A stretch of 64,000 bases of DNA from NCBI RefSeq assembly GCF_026107515.2, contig NZ_JAPCHW010000004.1, positions 248,001 to 312,000 of the forward strand, read 5' to 3'. The stretch comes from Glutamicibacter sp. MNS18. Lineage in GTDB: Bacteria > Actinomycetota > Actinomycetes > Actinomycetales > Micrococcaceae. This document shows, in pieces, positions 45,538-55,085 of this stretch (its first letter is position 1; each line of letters opens with the position of its first letter). The translations under genes and the position numbers were made by a program. The notes beneath the pieces were generated by a model that was not told the origin of the DNA, did no database searches, and worked only from the letters and a program-made list of their open reading frames with translations.

Positions 45538-46710
45538 ATGACGCTGGATCTTCCGCGCACCGCCGCGCCAACCGAAGCAGCCCTGCACGCCGGGGACGAT
45601 CCGTTGCACAAGGCCCGCGGGCTGCTGCCGCTGCACCGCAACTGGGCGCAGGATACCCGGATCCCGCAGGGCGTGCGCCCCGTGGTTGCCCGTTCCTGGG
45701 CGCGGGCCGGCACCGTTGCGGGGGAGATCGCCCCAGTGGATGCCTCCACCGTGCGTGAACGCCGCCGGGAGAACGGGCAGCTGGATCGGCTGCTGCCGCT
45801 GTTCAAGCAGAGCCTGCTGTCCCTGGCGGCCCAGGCCGGCAACCAGCTGGTGGTTTCCGATGCCCAAGGCTATGTGCTCTGGGTGATGGGCCCGTCGCAG
45901 ATCCGCCGGCAAAGCGACGGGATCGGCTTCGTCCATGGTGCGCGATGGCGCGAAACGGACGTGGGTACCAACGGGATCGGGGCGGCCATGGCCGAGCGTG
46001 CCCCGGTGCAGATCTTCGGCCCCGAGCATGCGCGGGAGGAACAGCACTCGTGGGTCTGCACCAGCGCTCCGGTGATCCATCCGGCCAGCGGCAAGTTGCT
46101 CGGGGCGATTACCCTGGCCGGTTCCTACCGCACCGCCCACCCCCATACCCTGTCACTGGTCTCCTCGGTGGCCGCTATGGCAGGTGCCGCCCTGTATCAG
46201 GAACACACCAGGGACATGTACAGGCTGGAAGCGGCGACAGTACTACCCGAGGAGGATTTCCTGCTGGTGGACAGCCATGGCATGGTGGCTTCCAGTCGTG
46301 GCTATACTCCTGGGCCGCGTATCGCCCTGCCGGCCCACATGGATCCGGGGAACGTCTGGATTCCGGGACTTGGCCCCATGCGGGCCGAGCCGGTGGACGG
46401 CGGCTGGATCCTGCAACGCAGCGAGAACGAGATCCAGCTCGAACTCAGTAGCGCTCCCTACCCGCGGGCAGTGATCCGCCACGGGCAGACCTGTACCGAG
46501 GTTCCGCTGGGGCCACGGCATTGGCAGATCATGCAACTGTTCGCCGCCCATCCCGCCGGGGTGGATGCGGCGACCCTGCGCCAGCTGTGGCCCCAGGGCG
46601 GGTCCGCGGTCACCATCCGGGCTGAGATTTCCCGGTTGCGCGGCAAGCTCGGCGGTCTGATTGCGGCTCGACCCTACAGGTTGCTGGTGCCGGCCCAACA
46701 CACCGGTTAG
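45538..46710 (+). CDS. GAF-domain transcriptional regulator with C-terminal DNA-binding domain
   Basis: A 390-residue regulator resembling AcoR-type activators without the AAA+ domain. The N-terminal part PVVARSWARAG is typical of AcoR-like proteins; a GAF domain follows (about 80-215; VVSDAQGYVLWVMG, RWRETDVGTNGIGAAM, CTSAPVIHPASGKLLGAI). The C-terminal 70 residues read as a winged-HTH-like domain (LGPRHWQIMQLFAAHPAG, EISRLRGKLGGL). In actinobacteria such regulators usually neighbour the alcohol/aldehyde or monooxygenase genes they control; the flavin monooxygenase follows 126 bp downstream. Confidence 0.85.
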   Translation: MTLDLPRTAAPTEAALHAGDDPLHKARGLLPLHRNWAQDTRIPQGVRPVVARSWARAGTVAGEIAPVDASTVRERRRENGQLDRLLPLFKQSLLSLAAQAGNQLVVSDAQGYVLWVMGPSQIRRQSDGIGFVHGARWRETDVGTNGIGAAMAERAPVQIFGPEHAREEQHSWVCTSAPVIHPASGKLLGAITLAGSYRTAHPHTLSLVSSVAAMAGAALYQEHTRDMYRLEAATVLPEEDFLLVDSHGMVASSRGYTPGPRIALPAHMDPGNVWIPGLGPMRAEPVDGGWILQRSENEIQLELSSAPYPRAVIRHGQTCTEVPLGPRHWQIMQLFAAHPAGVDAATLRQLWPQGGSAVTIRAEISRLRGKLGGLIAARPYRLLVPAQHTG

Positions 46711-46754
46711 CTACGCGCTGGCGGACCGTGCAACCTTGTGCAACCCTTCCCTTT

Positions 46755-46770
46755 TGTGATTCGCGTCATA
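46755..46770 (+). promoter_or_regulatory. Crp/GlxR-like site upstream of the flavin monooxygenase
   Basis: TGTGA TTCGCG TCATA matches the TGTGA-N6-TCACA consensus at nine of ten positions, 66 bp before the GTG start. Confidence 0.4.
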
Positions 46771-46836
46771 GTCTGGCGTCAGGTGGTCAGCCACCCAGTA
46801 CCGACCAGCAACACGCGATAGCCCAGAGGAAGCGAA

Positions 46837-48639
46837 GTGATCATCATGAATGCCAGCAACCCCGAACTCGAAGCAGCATCCTGGATGCAGGCCCTGCAGC
46901 AGGCGTTGGCTGACGGGGACGCGCACGCCGCCTCCGAACTGTTTGGTGAGGAATCCTACTGGCGGGACCTGTGCGCGCTGTCCTGGAATATCCACACCAG
47001 CGAAGGCCGGGACGGGATCGAGAGGATGCTGCTGGGTATCCAACGCGAAGCCTGGCCGCGGAACCTGGTGGTCACCGGGGCCAGCGAAACCGCCGACGGC
47101 GTGATCGAGGCCTGGTACACCTTCGAGAACCAGGACTTCGACGGTGTCGGCCTGTTCAGGCTGCGGGATGGTCAATGCTGGACACTGCTGAGCACCGCGC
47201 AATCGCTGCGGCAGTATCCAGAACCGGCCGGAACCCGCCGTGAACCGGGCGCCGAGCACGGCTCGGCCATGAGTTCCGAGAACTGGCTGGACCGGCGCAC
47301 AGCCCAGCAGGAGGCGTTCGGCGACAGCGAACAGCCCTATGTGCTGATCATCGGTGGGGGACAAGGCGGCATCGGACTCGGTGCCCGGCTCAAGCGGATG
47401 GGGGTCCCGGCGCTGATCGTCGACAAGTTGCCCAAGCCGGGTGACCAATGGCGTTCGCGTTACCATTCGCTGGCCTTGCATGATCCCGTCTGGTACGACC
47501 ACATGCCCTATATCGATTTCCCGGACCATTGGCCGGTGTTCACCCCCAAGGACAAGATGGGGGACTGGCTGGAGTGCTACACCAAGATCATGGAACTGGA
47601 CTACTGGTCCCTGACCGAGGCAACCAGCGCCACCAAGGACCCGGAGGGTGAAGGGTGGATCGTCCAGGTGGAACGTGAAGGCAAACCGCTGACCCTGCGC
47701 CCCACCCACCTGGTCCTGGCTACCGGCATGTCCGGGATCCCCAACATGCCCCGGTATCCGGGCCATGACACCTTCGCCGGGGAACAGAACCACTCCTCCA
47801 CCCACCCGGGTGGGCAACGGTACCGGGGACGGAATGTCGTGGTGATCGGATCGAACAACTCCGCCCACGACATCTGTGCCGATCTGGTGCAAAACGGTGC
47901 CAAACCGACCATGGTGCAACGCTCCAGCACGCACATCGTCAGATCCGAATCCCTGATGAAGACCATCCTGGGACCGCTGTATTCCGAAGAGGCCCTCGCC
48001 GCGGGAATCGACCACCACAAGGCGGACCTGATCTTCGCCTCCATCCCCTACAAGGTCCTGCCCGACTTCCAGCGTCCGGGGTTCGACCTGATCCGTGAGC
48101 AGGACAAGGAGTTCTACCAGTCGCTCACCGACGCCGGCTTCGACCTGGATTTCGGTGATGACGACTCCGGACTGTTTCTCAAGTACCTGCGACGCGGCTC
48201 GGGGTACTACATCAACATCGGCGCATCGGAGCTGGTCGCCGACGGCTCCATCGCCCTGGCCAAGGGGGAGGTGTCGCACCTGACCAGGGACTCGGTGGTC
48301 CTCGCCGACGGTACCGAATTACCAGCGGACGCCGTGGTCTACGCCACCGGGTACGGATCCATGAACGGTTGGGCCGCCCGGCTGATCTCCCAGGAGGTCG
48401 CCGACGAAGTGGGCAAGTGCTGGGGACTGGGATCGGACACCACCAAGGACCCCGGACCCTGGCAGGGGGAGCTGCGCAACATGTGGAAGCCGACCCGGGT
48501 GAAGAACCTCTGGTTCCACGGCGGCAACCTGCACCAGTCCCGGCACTATTCGAAATACCTGGGCCTGCAGCTCAAGGCCCGCTACGAAGGGATCGACACC
48601 CCGGTCTACGCGCTCGCCGAAACCCACCACCGGGCATAG
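46837..48639 (+). CDS. FAD-dependent NAD(P)H monooxygenase with N-terminal SnoaL/NTF2-like domain
   Basis: A 600-residue protein from GTG 46837 (6 bp after AGAGGA); ATG 46846 is the alternative. Residues 1-135 look like an NTF2/SnoaL-like domain (ALADGDAHAASELFGEESYW, WYTFENQDFDGVGLFRL). The main part is a class B flavin monooxygenase-type fold: FAD site YVLIIGGGQGGIGLGARLKR (about 168), NADPH site VVVIGSNNSAHDICADLV (about 340), and YATGYGSMNGWAARL near the end. It probably hydroxylates or Baeyer-Villiger-oxidises a small organic compound. Adjacent GAF regulator supports an inducible catabolic role. Confidence 0.88.
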   Translation: MIIMNASNPELEAASWMQALQQALADGDAHAASELFGEESYWRDLCALSWNIHTSEGRDGIERMLLGIQREAWPRNLVVTGASETADGVIEAWYTFENQDFDGVGLFRLRDGQCWTLLSTAQSLRQYPEPAGTRREPGAEHGSAMSSENWLDRRTAQQEAFGDSEQPYVLIIGGGQGGIGLGARLKRMGVPALIVDKLPKPGDQWRSRYHSLALHDPVWYDHMPYIDFPDHWPVFTPKDKMGDWLECYTKIMELDYWSLTEATSATKDPEGEGWIVQVEREGKPLTLRPTHLVLATGMSGIPNMPRYPGHDTFAGEQNHSSTHPGGQRYRGRNVVVIGSNNSAHDICADLVQNGAKPTMVQRSSTHIVRSESLMKTILGPLYSEEALAAGIDHHKADLIFASIPYKVLPDFQRPGFDLIREQDKEFYQSLTDAGFDLDFGDDDSGLFLKYLRRGSGYYINIGASELVADGSIALAKGEVSHLTRDSVVLADGTELPADAVVYATGYGSMNGWAARLISQEVADEVGKCWGLGSDTTKDPGPWQGELRNMWKPTRVKNLWFHGGNLHQSRHYSKYLGLQLKARYEGIDTPVYALAETHHRA

Positions 48640-48654
48640 CCAAGCCGGTAATGA

Positions 48655-48702
48655 CAAGTCCGTGGCCTCCGCCACCCGACCATGGCGGAGGCCACGGACT
48701 TG
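48655..48702 (+). terminator. Strong terminator after the flavin monooxygenase gene
   Basis: A 20-bp perfect stem (48655-48674 with 48683-48702) with an 8-nt loop CCCGACCA, 16 bp after the stop. Confidence 0.85.
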
Positions 48703-48852
48703 CTGACGGTACCGCCTTTCGGCAACCTGCGCGACGGCGCCCGGCCAGGAGATCCGGTGGGGTGCAGCATACCCGGTGCACAGCCCCCAACGACGGGTCG
48801 AATGTCTTCCCAAGGCATAGGCAGAACCACGCACTTCGACTATTCTTGAGCC

Positions 48853-49239
48853 GTGAAACGGCTACTTGGTGTTAGTGCACTCGTTTTGCTTGTTGGTTCC
48901 ATGGCGGGCTGCTCGGCCGATCCGGAGCAAACGCCCGAGGCCGGAACCCCGGAACCCGGAATCGAAGCGGAGGTGCTCAGCGATTTCCTGTGTTCGGCAG
49001 ATGACGACGGGGTCTGGCGTGGCAAGGCGACCTTGACCAATGTCGGAACCGCGGCGAACACCTATACCGTGCGCTTCTCGGTGGGTACCAGCACGAATAC
49101 CTCGGCCGCCGGCATGCACGAGGAGGATTTCACCTTGCAGGCCGGGGAGTCCACCGATGTGGCCTTCGCCGATATCGCCACCAACACCTCTCCCGAGATG
49201 GAGTGCCGGGCACACGTCACCGCCCAACCCGCCCAATAG
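48853..49239 (+). CDS. Small secreted lipoprotein, FxLYD/CARDB-like beta fold
   Basis: A 128-residue protein with a GTG start (MKRLLGVSALVLL). The signal peptide ends in the lipobox SMAGCS. The mature domain of about 95 residues has alternating beta strands typical of small Ig-like modules (WRGKATLTNVGTAANTYTV, FTLQAGESTDVAF) and two cysteines (DFLCSADD and EMECRAHV) that could form a disulfide. Function unknown. The beta pattern is my reading, not a domain hit. Confidence 0.75.
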   Translation: MKRLLGVSALVLLVGSMAGCSADPEQTPEAGTPEPGIEAEVLSDFLCSADDDGVWRGKATLTNVGTAANTYTVRFSVGTSTNTSAAGMHEEDFTLQAGESTDVAFADIATNTSPEMECRAHVTAQPAQ

Positions 49240-49559
49240 CCCTCTCCCGCCGGGACAGATGCCGCTGTGGATCGAACCACCACCCGACAGTTTTGACTGG
49301 ACCCCGGTGGGGAGTCACGGACGTGAACCCCAGGGATCTTCGGGGAAAGTCCAATATTGCATCGGAAGACTGCCTGCCGTATCTGGGCGGTAGCATGCCG
49401 CTGTGCAGGTGCCTTGCGGGCCGCACCGGGCGCAAGCACGCCGTGGCTCCCAAGAATCACAACATCGCTCGCCTAGCCCGCGAACCCGGATTCCTTGTGT
49501 GGGCCAGGCCAGCCCATAGAAGAGCCGGCCTCGCCCACCAGGAACACGGAATGGGAGGG
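49240..49559. other. Gene-free stretch at the left edge of the mobile-element region
   Basis: 320 bp between a lipoprotein gene and a convergent orphan gene. I see no coding sequence, RNA gene or clear terminator. Confidence 0.4.
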
Positions 49560-50006
49560 TTACACGGCTCCGGACACCGGCATCCCGTACGAACGGAAGT
49601 GCTTCTCAGGTGTTGTCAGTTGCGGCAACGCGTGTGCCAATGAACTGTGGGCATGTCCGATCATGCGGAATGTCATGAACGTGACGCGCTGGAGTGCATC
49701 GGTATACAGATCAAGGACGGTGCTGTCCGGGTCGCGAGACTCAACCACCTCAAGCACCTCGCATCCCGCGGCGATGTAGGTAAAGCACAAACGCTCCGAC
49801 TTTGGATCCAGCGTGGCCAGCAGCACCGGAGGTTCGTGTACGCACACCAACGCCATGGCATCGCTGAGCGGTTCGGTCGGTTGGGCCATCACTATCGGCA
49901 TCCCCTGCCTCCAACCGTGTTCTTGCAGCACCTGTCGACCCTGGCGGGAGCCGACGGCCTCGGCGACTTGCTCGGCAATCTTGGAGCGAACGAAGCGACC
50001 TGGCAT
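49560..50006 (-). CDS. Hypothetical protein (orphan) beside the mobile-element region
   Basis: A 148-residue soluble protein. The start is ATG 50006 (MPGRFVRSKIAEQVAEAV), because GGAGG lies 9 bp upstream, inside what would be a longer ATG start at 50021. The sequence has an N-terminal helix with basic residues, then VLQEHGWRQGMPIVMAQPTE and a beta-alpha region SERLCFTYIAAGCEVLEVV. No recognised domain. Its codon usage is less GC-biased than the housekeeping genes and the upstream region is AT-rich, which suggests acquisition along with the neighbouring elements. Confidence 0.6.
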   Translation of the reverse strand: MPGRFVRSKIAEQVAEAVGSRQGRQVLQEHGWRQGMPIVMAQPTEPLSDAMALVCVHEPPVLLATLDPKSERLCFTYIAAGCEVLEVVESRDPDSTVLDLYTDALQRVTFMTFRMIGHAHSSLAHALPQLTTPEKHFRSYGMPVSGAV

Positions 50007-50579
50007 TTTCTGTACCTCCATATTCGATCGTGGGTTGCGAGCGAGTGATCCCCATGAGCTGACCCTGGGACCGGAGAAGAAAAAATCAGAAAACCATGGT
50101 TCTCCTGACACCGGTTCCAGAAGTAACGCGTCTAATTACCTTAGCTATAAATTGAAGATAAATCGATAGCCGAATATTTGCTGGGGAAATCTTGAGGCGG
50201 AAAATAAAACCTGACTACATGCCGGTTTTCCCGTTTGATCTCGGTGTGGCCTGTATGGTTGGGTCGCGGACGATGAACCGGAAATACGTCTTCATATGGC
50301 ACGTTCACGGGTGGAAATGTTGCTTGCTGATGGCAAGTCCGGAAAGATGCTGTGAATTGGTGTGGCCCAGGGTGGTGCGCCACTAATACTTGCCGCCAAT
50401 ATCCCGGATTGATTCGCATTGTGATTGCACCGTTATAAGGAAATCCGGTGGCAGATATTTATAAGCCATTCGAGGCTGTTGCGTTTTAAGGCAAATAAAG
50501 CTCCCACTAGGGTAAACCCGCATATTACGCCGGGTTGTTAATCAAGGAAATTCCTGTTGATCATGAAAGTGACTAAACC
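50007..50579. other. AT-rich gene-free spacer beside the ISL3-type remnant
   Basis: 573 bp with clearly lower GC than the rest of the window. Short open frames exist on both strands but none has an SD plus codon bias. It ends at GGCTCTTC (50580), which resembles an ISL3-family terminal inverted repeat. Confidence 0.5.
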
Positions 50580-50585
50580 GGCTCT

Positions 50586-51888
50586 TCAGGATCTAGGGTG
50601 TAAACGAGGTCTGAAGCCACCGGCTTCCAACAACGAGCGTGCGATATAGTGCGTCAGATTCTTGAACCCCAACGCGATACCGCGTAGGTGTTCCAGCCTG
50701 CCGTTGATCGCTTCAGTGGGCCCATTCGAACTTCCCCGGTGGTCGAAGTACGCGAGGATATCGGTCTTCCTGCGTTTCATGGTTTGCCCGAGTTTCTTCA
50801 ACTCTGGCAGCCCCTTGGGGGTCTTGGCCCCGATCTTGCTGATCAGCTGTTCCATGGCCCACCGGCCGATCTCCGCTTTCGGTTGCCGGTAGGCGTCCAC
50901 CATCCGCTGGTAGACGCTCCAAACCAGCTCCACCTGTTCATAGGCCTTGTTCACGAATAACTGGGTGATCCGTTCCTTTTGCTTCTCGCTGGCCAGCGAT
51001 AAGCCCACGGTCAAGGTCCGCCGGCACTTGTAGAGCGGGTCATGTTTCCGGCCCCGCCGCCCGTGCTGTTCACGCTGAACCCGCTGCCTGGTCGTATCCA
51101 ACGCTTCGGAGGCCAGCTTCACGACATGAAAAGGGTCCAGTACTTCCACCGCGTGCTCCAGTTCCTCGGCGGCAGCGGTCTTGAAGCCGGTGAACCCATC
51201 CATGGCGACGACTTCGGTCCCGCTCTTCCACTCTTCCTCCCGTGCAGCCAGCCAGGTTTTGAATACCGCTGTGGAACGTCCGGGGACCATGTCCAGTAAG
51301 CGTGAGGGCCCGGTGCAGTCGCGCACACCGGTGAGGTCCACGATGACCGTCACGTACTTGTCCCCGCTCTTGGTGTGCCGCCAGAGGTTGCTCATCCACT
51401 CCCAGTACCTTCACCTCGTCAAACCGGGTTGCATCGTTGATCAGTACGCGTTGGCTTTCGGCCAATACGGCCTCGTTCGCGGTGTTCCAGGTGACGCCGA
51501 GCCCTTCTGCGATCCTGGCGACCGAGAGGTGCTGGCAAACCAGCCCGTTCAGTGCCCACCGCAACCCGGTGCGGGAGATTTTCTGTCGTGGCGCCACCGC
51601 CTTGCCCAGGTCATCACGCCACACCCGGTGGCAGTGCTGGCACCGGTAGCGGCGGTGCCTGATCACCAGAACGGTCGGCCGCCAACCGAAGGGCTCATGA
51701 GCGATTCTGCGGGTCACGGTATCGTGAGGAACCCCGACCGCACCGCAGGTACGGCACCACGGATCAGGGGTCGTGACCTCGCAGAGGATCTCTGCTTTCA
51801 CTGCTGTGAGGTGCTGGCCTGTTGCGGTCAGTTGCAGCTGATCCAGACGGGTGAAGCTCGTCAGATCGGGTGCGGTGAAGGTAGGATT
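50586..51888 (-). pseudogene. ISL3-family transposase, frameshifted and lacking its start
   Basis: The N-terminal part (51888 to about 51395) has APDLTSFTRLDQLQL, the zinc-finger pattern CRTCGAVG and RYRCQHCHRVWRDD, and ends RFDEVKVLGVDE. The C-terminal part in another frame continues LWRHTKSGDKYVTVIVDL, then VVAMDGFTGFKTAAAEEL and ILAYFDHRGSSNGPTEAING, covering the DDE domain. One extra base in CAACCTC near 51390-51400 explains the break. No start codon lies before the conserved beginning; the 5' end is joined directly to a recombinase gene. Confidence 0.85.
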
Positions 51889-52427
51889 GGGCCTCGCCCG
51901 CGGTCAGGACCCGGGCCTGTGGCGCGGTGGAGCGCAGCTTGATCACCCGGCGGCGCTGGTCGATGCTCTTGGTCATGTGATGCAGGAAAGGCTTGAACGA
52001 CGGCTGCTGTGCCCCGCCCCTGCCGCCGGGCATCATCGTGGTCAGCAGCCCTGAGAGCGGGGCGCCGTGCCGGGCATGGAACTCGCAAAAAGTGCTCAGC
52101 GCCGCAAGTTTCCGGTTCACGCTTGACTCGCTGCAATGGTGCTCGGCACTACCAGCATCTGGACCGTCCGGGCGGCAGGCGAAGCCAGGCAACTAACGCT
52201 GCCACGTCCTCCACCGTGACCCTCTGCCAGTCCAGCTGCCGACCGGCCAGGAAAGCGAACCAGTCCTTCAGATCATGGGCGTAGGCCTTGACTGTGTTGG
52301 GCGATCGTTCGATCGCGGCAAGATAGGCTAAGAACCGTTCGACGGGTTCGATCGGCATCAGGCCGTCGCCGAGCACCGTCCAGGATTCGGCCCGGGAACT
52401 GGGCATGATCACGTGTTGAACCTTCAT
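51885..52427 (-). pseudogene. Tyrosine recombinase (Tn554/RIT TnpA-like), truncated and frameshifted
   Basis: It starts at ATG 52427 with MKVQHVIMPSSRAESWTVL, typical of this recombinase group, and the SAM-like N-terminal domain (SPNTVKAYAHDLKDWFAFL). After AWLRLPP the frame changes (about 52170-52190) and continues SSVNRKLAALSTFCEFHA and ARVLTAGEAQS. The catalytic domain with the R-H-R-Y residues is missing because the sequence passes into the ISL3-type transposase at about 51885. Such recombinases normally occur as three consecutive genes; only this fragment remains. Confidence 0.82.
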
Positions 52428-52655
52428 GGGGTGCAGCCTTCCGTTGACGTGGTGGGCAACTCAAGGTAATCGCATCCTCGACACAGAAACACGCAACATC
52501 GGGCTCGTTGTGCCCATGGTGGACACAGGGTTAGAGATCCTTTTATGTCTCATTTCAAGACAAAAAGCTTCTCCAACTGCCGGAAAAGGCTACAGGCCAA
52601 AATGTGTGACTGGCCCGGGCATGTTATCCGGACCAGACACTGGATTTAGTCGGGT
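52428..52655. other. Spacer between recombinase and IS1249-type remnants
   Basis: 228 bp, moderately AT-rich, no gene. It probably holds one end of the IS1249-type element, but I could not pair the ends. Confidence 0.35.
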
Positions 52656-53862
52656 TTACTGGTTGAGGCCGGCCCATCCTTGGCGGTTGTAGAACCCTTT
52701 CTCGGCCACTGCGACGGTGCCGAAGAGTTCGGGACCCAGGGGTGCTTCTTCCAATTCAGGTTGGGTCTTGTTCTTCGGGGCAGTGGTGTAGTATCCGGAT
52801 GCTGCCAGGATATCCGGGGCTGGACGTGAGGCCATGTCGGCGTGGATCCAGCAGAACCAATCCACCGCTCTTCTTCGGTGCTCGGCGGGCATTGCGCGGT
52901 GGTGGAAAATCATGGCGCGGATCCCGGAATTGATCGCTCCTTCGATTATGTTCGTGTCGGCGTAGATCCCCAGACCGATTAGGTCGGTGGCCAGAAAAGT
53001 GAACAGGTGGCCACGGCGGACGACGGTGTTGATCGTAGAGTAGGCGCTGCGCAGTCGTTCATGGGTGTACCACCAGGAGCGGCCGGGCCGGATCCCGGCC
53101 GGTAGCTACCCTGACCACTGGTTCGCGTAGGTACGTTCGTTGAGGAACTGCCGGTACTGGGTGTGCCAGTCGGTGAACAGTTGGATCCAGTCGGTGGCGT
53201 GTTCCTGGGTGTGGATCCCGGTGAGTTTCAGGCTCAAGGCGCGTAGCGCCTTACCAGCAAGAGTTATGGGGTTCAGGGTCAGGTAGGTGCGCACGTTGCG
53301 TTGGATGTGGACCAGGCATCATTGGATCTTCACGGTGGGCCACAACTCTTGGAGGGCTTTGAGCAGCCAGGACCCGCCGTCCGTGACCACGGCCTTGGGT
53401 TCAGGCAGGTGTCCTAGTAGCGCTCTCCAAGCGACGGCTTTTTCCGTATCGCACCATTGCCATGCCATGCCAGGATCTGGCCGTGGGCGATCGCGATCAG
53501 GCAGCACCAGCGAAGGGCGTAGGTAGATCCCGTGGACTTGGATCTGGTAGAAGACTTCACCGGTGGTGTTCAGGTAGGGGCGCACGTTCCAGCGCCAGGC
53601 GGTGTGGTGGCGGAAGCTGCGGGCGCTGGTGGTGGCGTGTTCGGTTTGGTTTTGCTTGCTGGTCAGCCAGTTGACGAAAGCGGTTAGTTCGATGCGTGCA
53701 GTGGTGTCGGGGCGTTTGAAGGTGGCGCTGGCATTGCAGTGGGTGCAGCGCCAGCGTTGAGTTCCTTTCGAGGTGGTGCCATTCTATTTTCATCGGTGAA
53801 TGGCAGATAATACATAGGTGGGTTTGTCCAATAAGGTTCACACTTATGGATTGAATACCCAT
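52656..53862 (-). pseudogene. IS1249-family transposase with one frameshift and two stops
   Basis: From about 53765 to 52656 a single frame encodes most of the transposase: TQRWRCTHCNASATFKRPD (zinc-ribbon/HTH), YQIQVHGIYL, WQWCDTEKAVAWRALLGH, VVTDGGSWLLKALQELWP, IQRNVRTYLTLNP, RSWWYTHERLRSAY, NIIEGAINSGIRAMIFHHR, RRRAVDWFCWIHAD. Two in-frame stops interrupt it: TGA at 53319-53321 (where Arg is expected before CLVHIQRNV) and TAG at 53106-53108. The N-terminus (53862 to about 53780, CIICHSPMKI) is in another frame. Clearly dead. Confidence 0.85.
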
Positions 53863-53867
53863 GTGAC

Positions 53868-53905
53868 ACTTGATCCTGGCCCTGAAATCTGGGGCAGGAT
53901 CAAGT
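53868..53905. terminator. Hairpin between IS remnant and the anchored-protein gene
   Basis: An 11-bp stem ACTTGATCCTG (53868-53878) with CAGGATCAAGT (53895-53905) plus inner partial pairing. It could terminate the minus-strand gene ending at 54042 or be an IS end. Confidence 0.45.
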
Positions 53906-54041
53906 TTCGGGACACACTTTTTGGCCTAGAAGCCGTTATGACACCTCAAACGATGAAACCCCCAGGCTAGAACGTAACGGCCCTGATAAGCCAATCAAGG
54001 ATTTTCTCGGGACGGCAATGCGCACGTCGGCTTGCCACAGC

Positions 54042-55085
54042 CTAATTAGCCGACAACAACTGTGGGGGTCTTCCTGCATCCTGCCTGATGGTCAGGTTCT
54101 GCCAGAGGGCATCCGCCAGAACCCGCTGTGCTTCACCCGAGGAAAGGGTGGTGGCCAACAACAGCTCGTTCTCGAAGTCAGTTTCCAGATGGGCTGCCAG
54201 CTCTGCCAAAGCATCCAGTGACTTCTCTGGAAGATCGTAGGCCGGCAGTCGAAGGTCGGCGCATTCGCTGTCCACGACGGTCCGGATTTCACCTAACTGG
54301 TCGTTTAATCCATTGCGTACCGCCTCGATGGTGGCCGCTGTTTCGGCGGAGGAGCGGGCAGCCTGGAGTTGCAAGACATAATCCAGTGCGTAGCCACGAT
54401 CCAGCGTGCGCGCGACACGGATGGAGGCAGAATCCTCACCTTCGGAGATCTCGGAGTCGGGATTCAGCAGGCCCGGGTCGAGCACACAGGTCACGATGCC
54501 TGCGTCATCCTTGTTCCCGGCTATTTCTCCCAGCGGTACTGCGACCCGATCCGGTGCAGATTCGGGGTCCACCGCTGCCAGGAGACTACGCGCATCGAGA
54601 CTGGCCTCAAAAACGGTGCGAACAAGCAGGGACGCGGCTTCCGGGTCCGAAGTCGGATCCCCGGTGGGCCGGTCGCCGGGCTCCAGGATCTCCTGGGCCA
54701 AGGCGATGGCCATCTCCACGGAGTAGTCGGTGGGTATGACCGGCTCTTCGTCATCGGCATAGCGGATCGCACCGTGCAGGGCAGCACCACGTTCCAGGGA
54801 CTCGCGCAATGCGGTCAGGGCCTGCGTCGACGCTTCGTCCTCGGCCAACTGCGCCAACGCCCCGGCCCGGGTCGCCCAGTTGTCCAGTTTGGTTCCGTAG
54901 TGCCAGAAAGCGAATTGCTCCTGGGTGGACCCGCGCACCTCTTCGGGCAATCCGCGGTTTTCCAGGACGCCTCGGAACACTGTGACACCCAGGCCCCAGA
55001 CGACGGCCAGGATCAGGGCAGCGGCCATCACTGGGGTCAACCAGCCGGGCCATTTGGGACGCGGTGCGGACGAAGAATTGTTCAT
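54042..55085 (-). CDS. Membrane-anchored protein with DUF4439/ferritin-like helical domain (tentative)
   Basis: A 347-residue protein; start taken at ATG 55085 (MNNSSSAPRPKWPGW), though 55100 and 55115 are possible. One membrane helix (about 16-38) is followed by a long, acidic, helix-rich extracytoplasmic region with two cysteines (VTCVLDPG and DSECADLRL). The final 150 residues are almost entirely helical (YALDYVLQLQAARSSAETAA, LAAHLETDFENELLLAT), reminiscent of the DUF4439 four-helix domain often found beside rimP in actinobacteria. Divergent from rimP. Function unknown. Confidence 0.65.
   Translation of the reverse strand: MNNSSSAPRPKWPGWLTPVMAAALILAVVWGLGVTVFRGVLENRGLPEEVRGSTQEQFAFWHYGTKLDNWATRAGALAQLAEDEASTQALTALRESLERGAALHGAIRYADDEEPVIPTDYSVEMAIALAQEILEPGDRPTGDPTSDPEAASLLVRTVFEASLDARSLLAAVDPESAPDRVAVPLGEIAGNKDDAGIVTCVLDPGLLNPDSEISEGEDSASIRVARTLDRGYALDYVLQLQAARSSAETAATIEAVRNGLNDQLGEIRTVVDSECADLRLPAYDLPEKSLDALAELAAHLETDFENELLLATTLSSGEAQRVLADALWQNLTIRQDAGRPPQLLSAN

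Larger units (their letters stand above)
50580..53905. mobile_element. Graveyard of three inactivated mobile-element genes
   Basis: About 3.3 kb with three broken genes on the minus strand: an ISL3-family transposase, a Tn554/RIT-type tyrosine recombinase and an IS1249-family transposase. Each has frameshifts or stops and none is functional. The region separates an orphan gene from the conserved translation operon. The junctions show successive insertions and deletions. No intact ends could be paired by eye; only a GGCTCTTC-type end at 50580 is suggestive. Confidence 0.8.

Noticed and set aside
46711-48279. A 522-codon minus-strand open frame opposite the flavin monooxygenase
   Set aside because: Shadow of a gene with clear FAD and NADPH motifs.
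50141-50419. Short open frames in the AT-rich spacer
   Set aside because: They overlap on both strands, lack SDs and show no coding bias.
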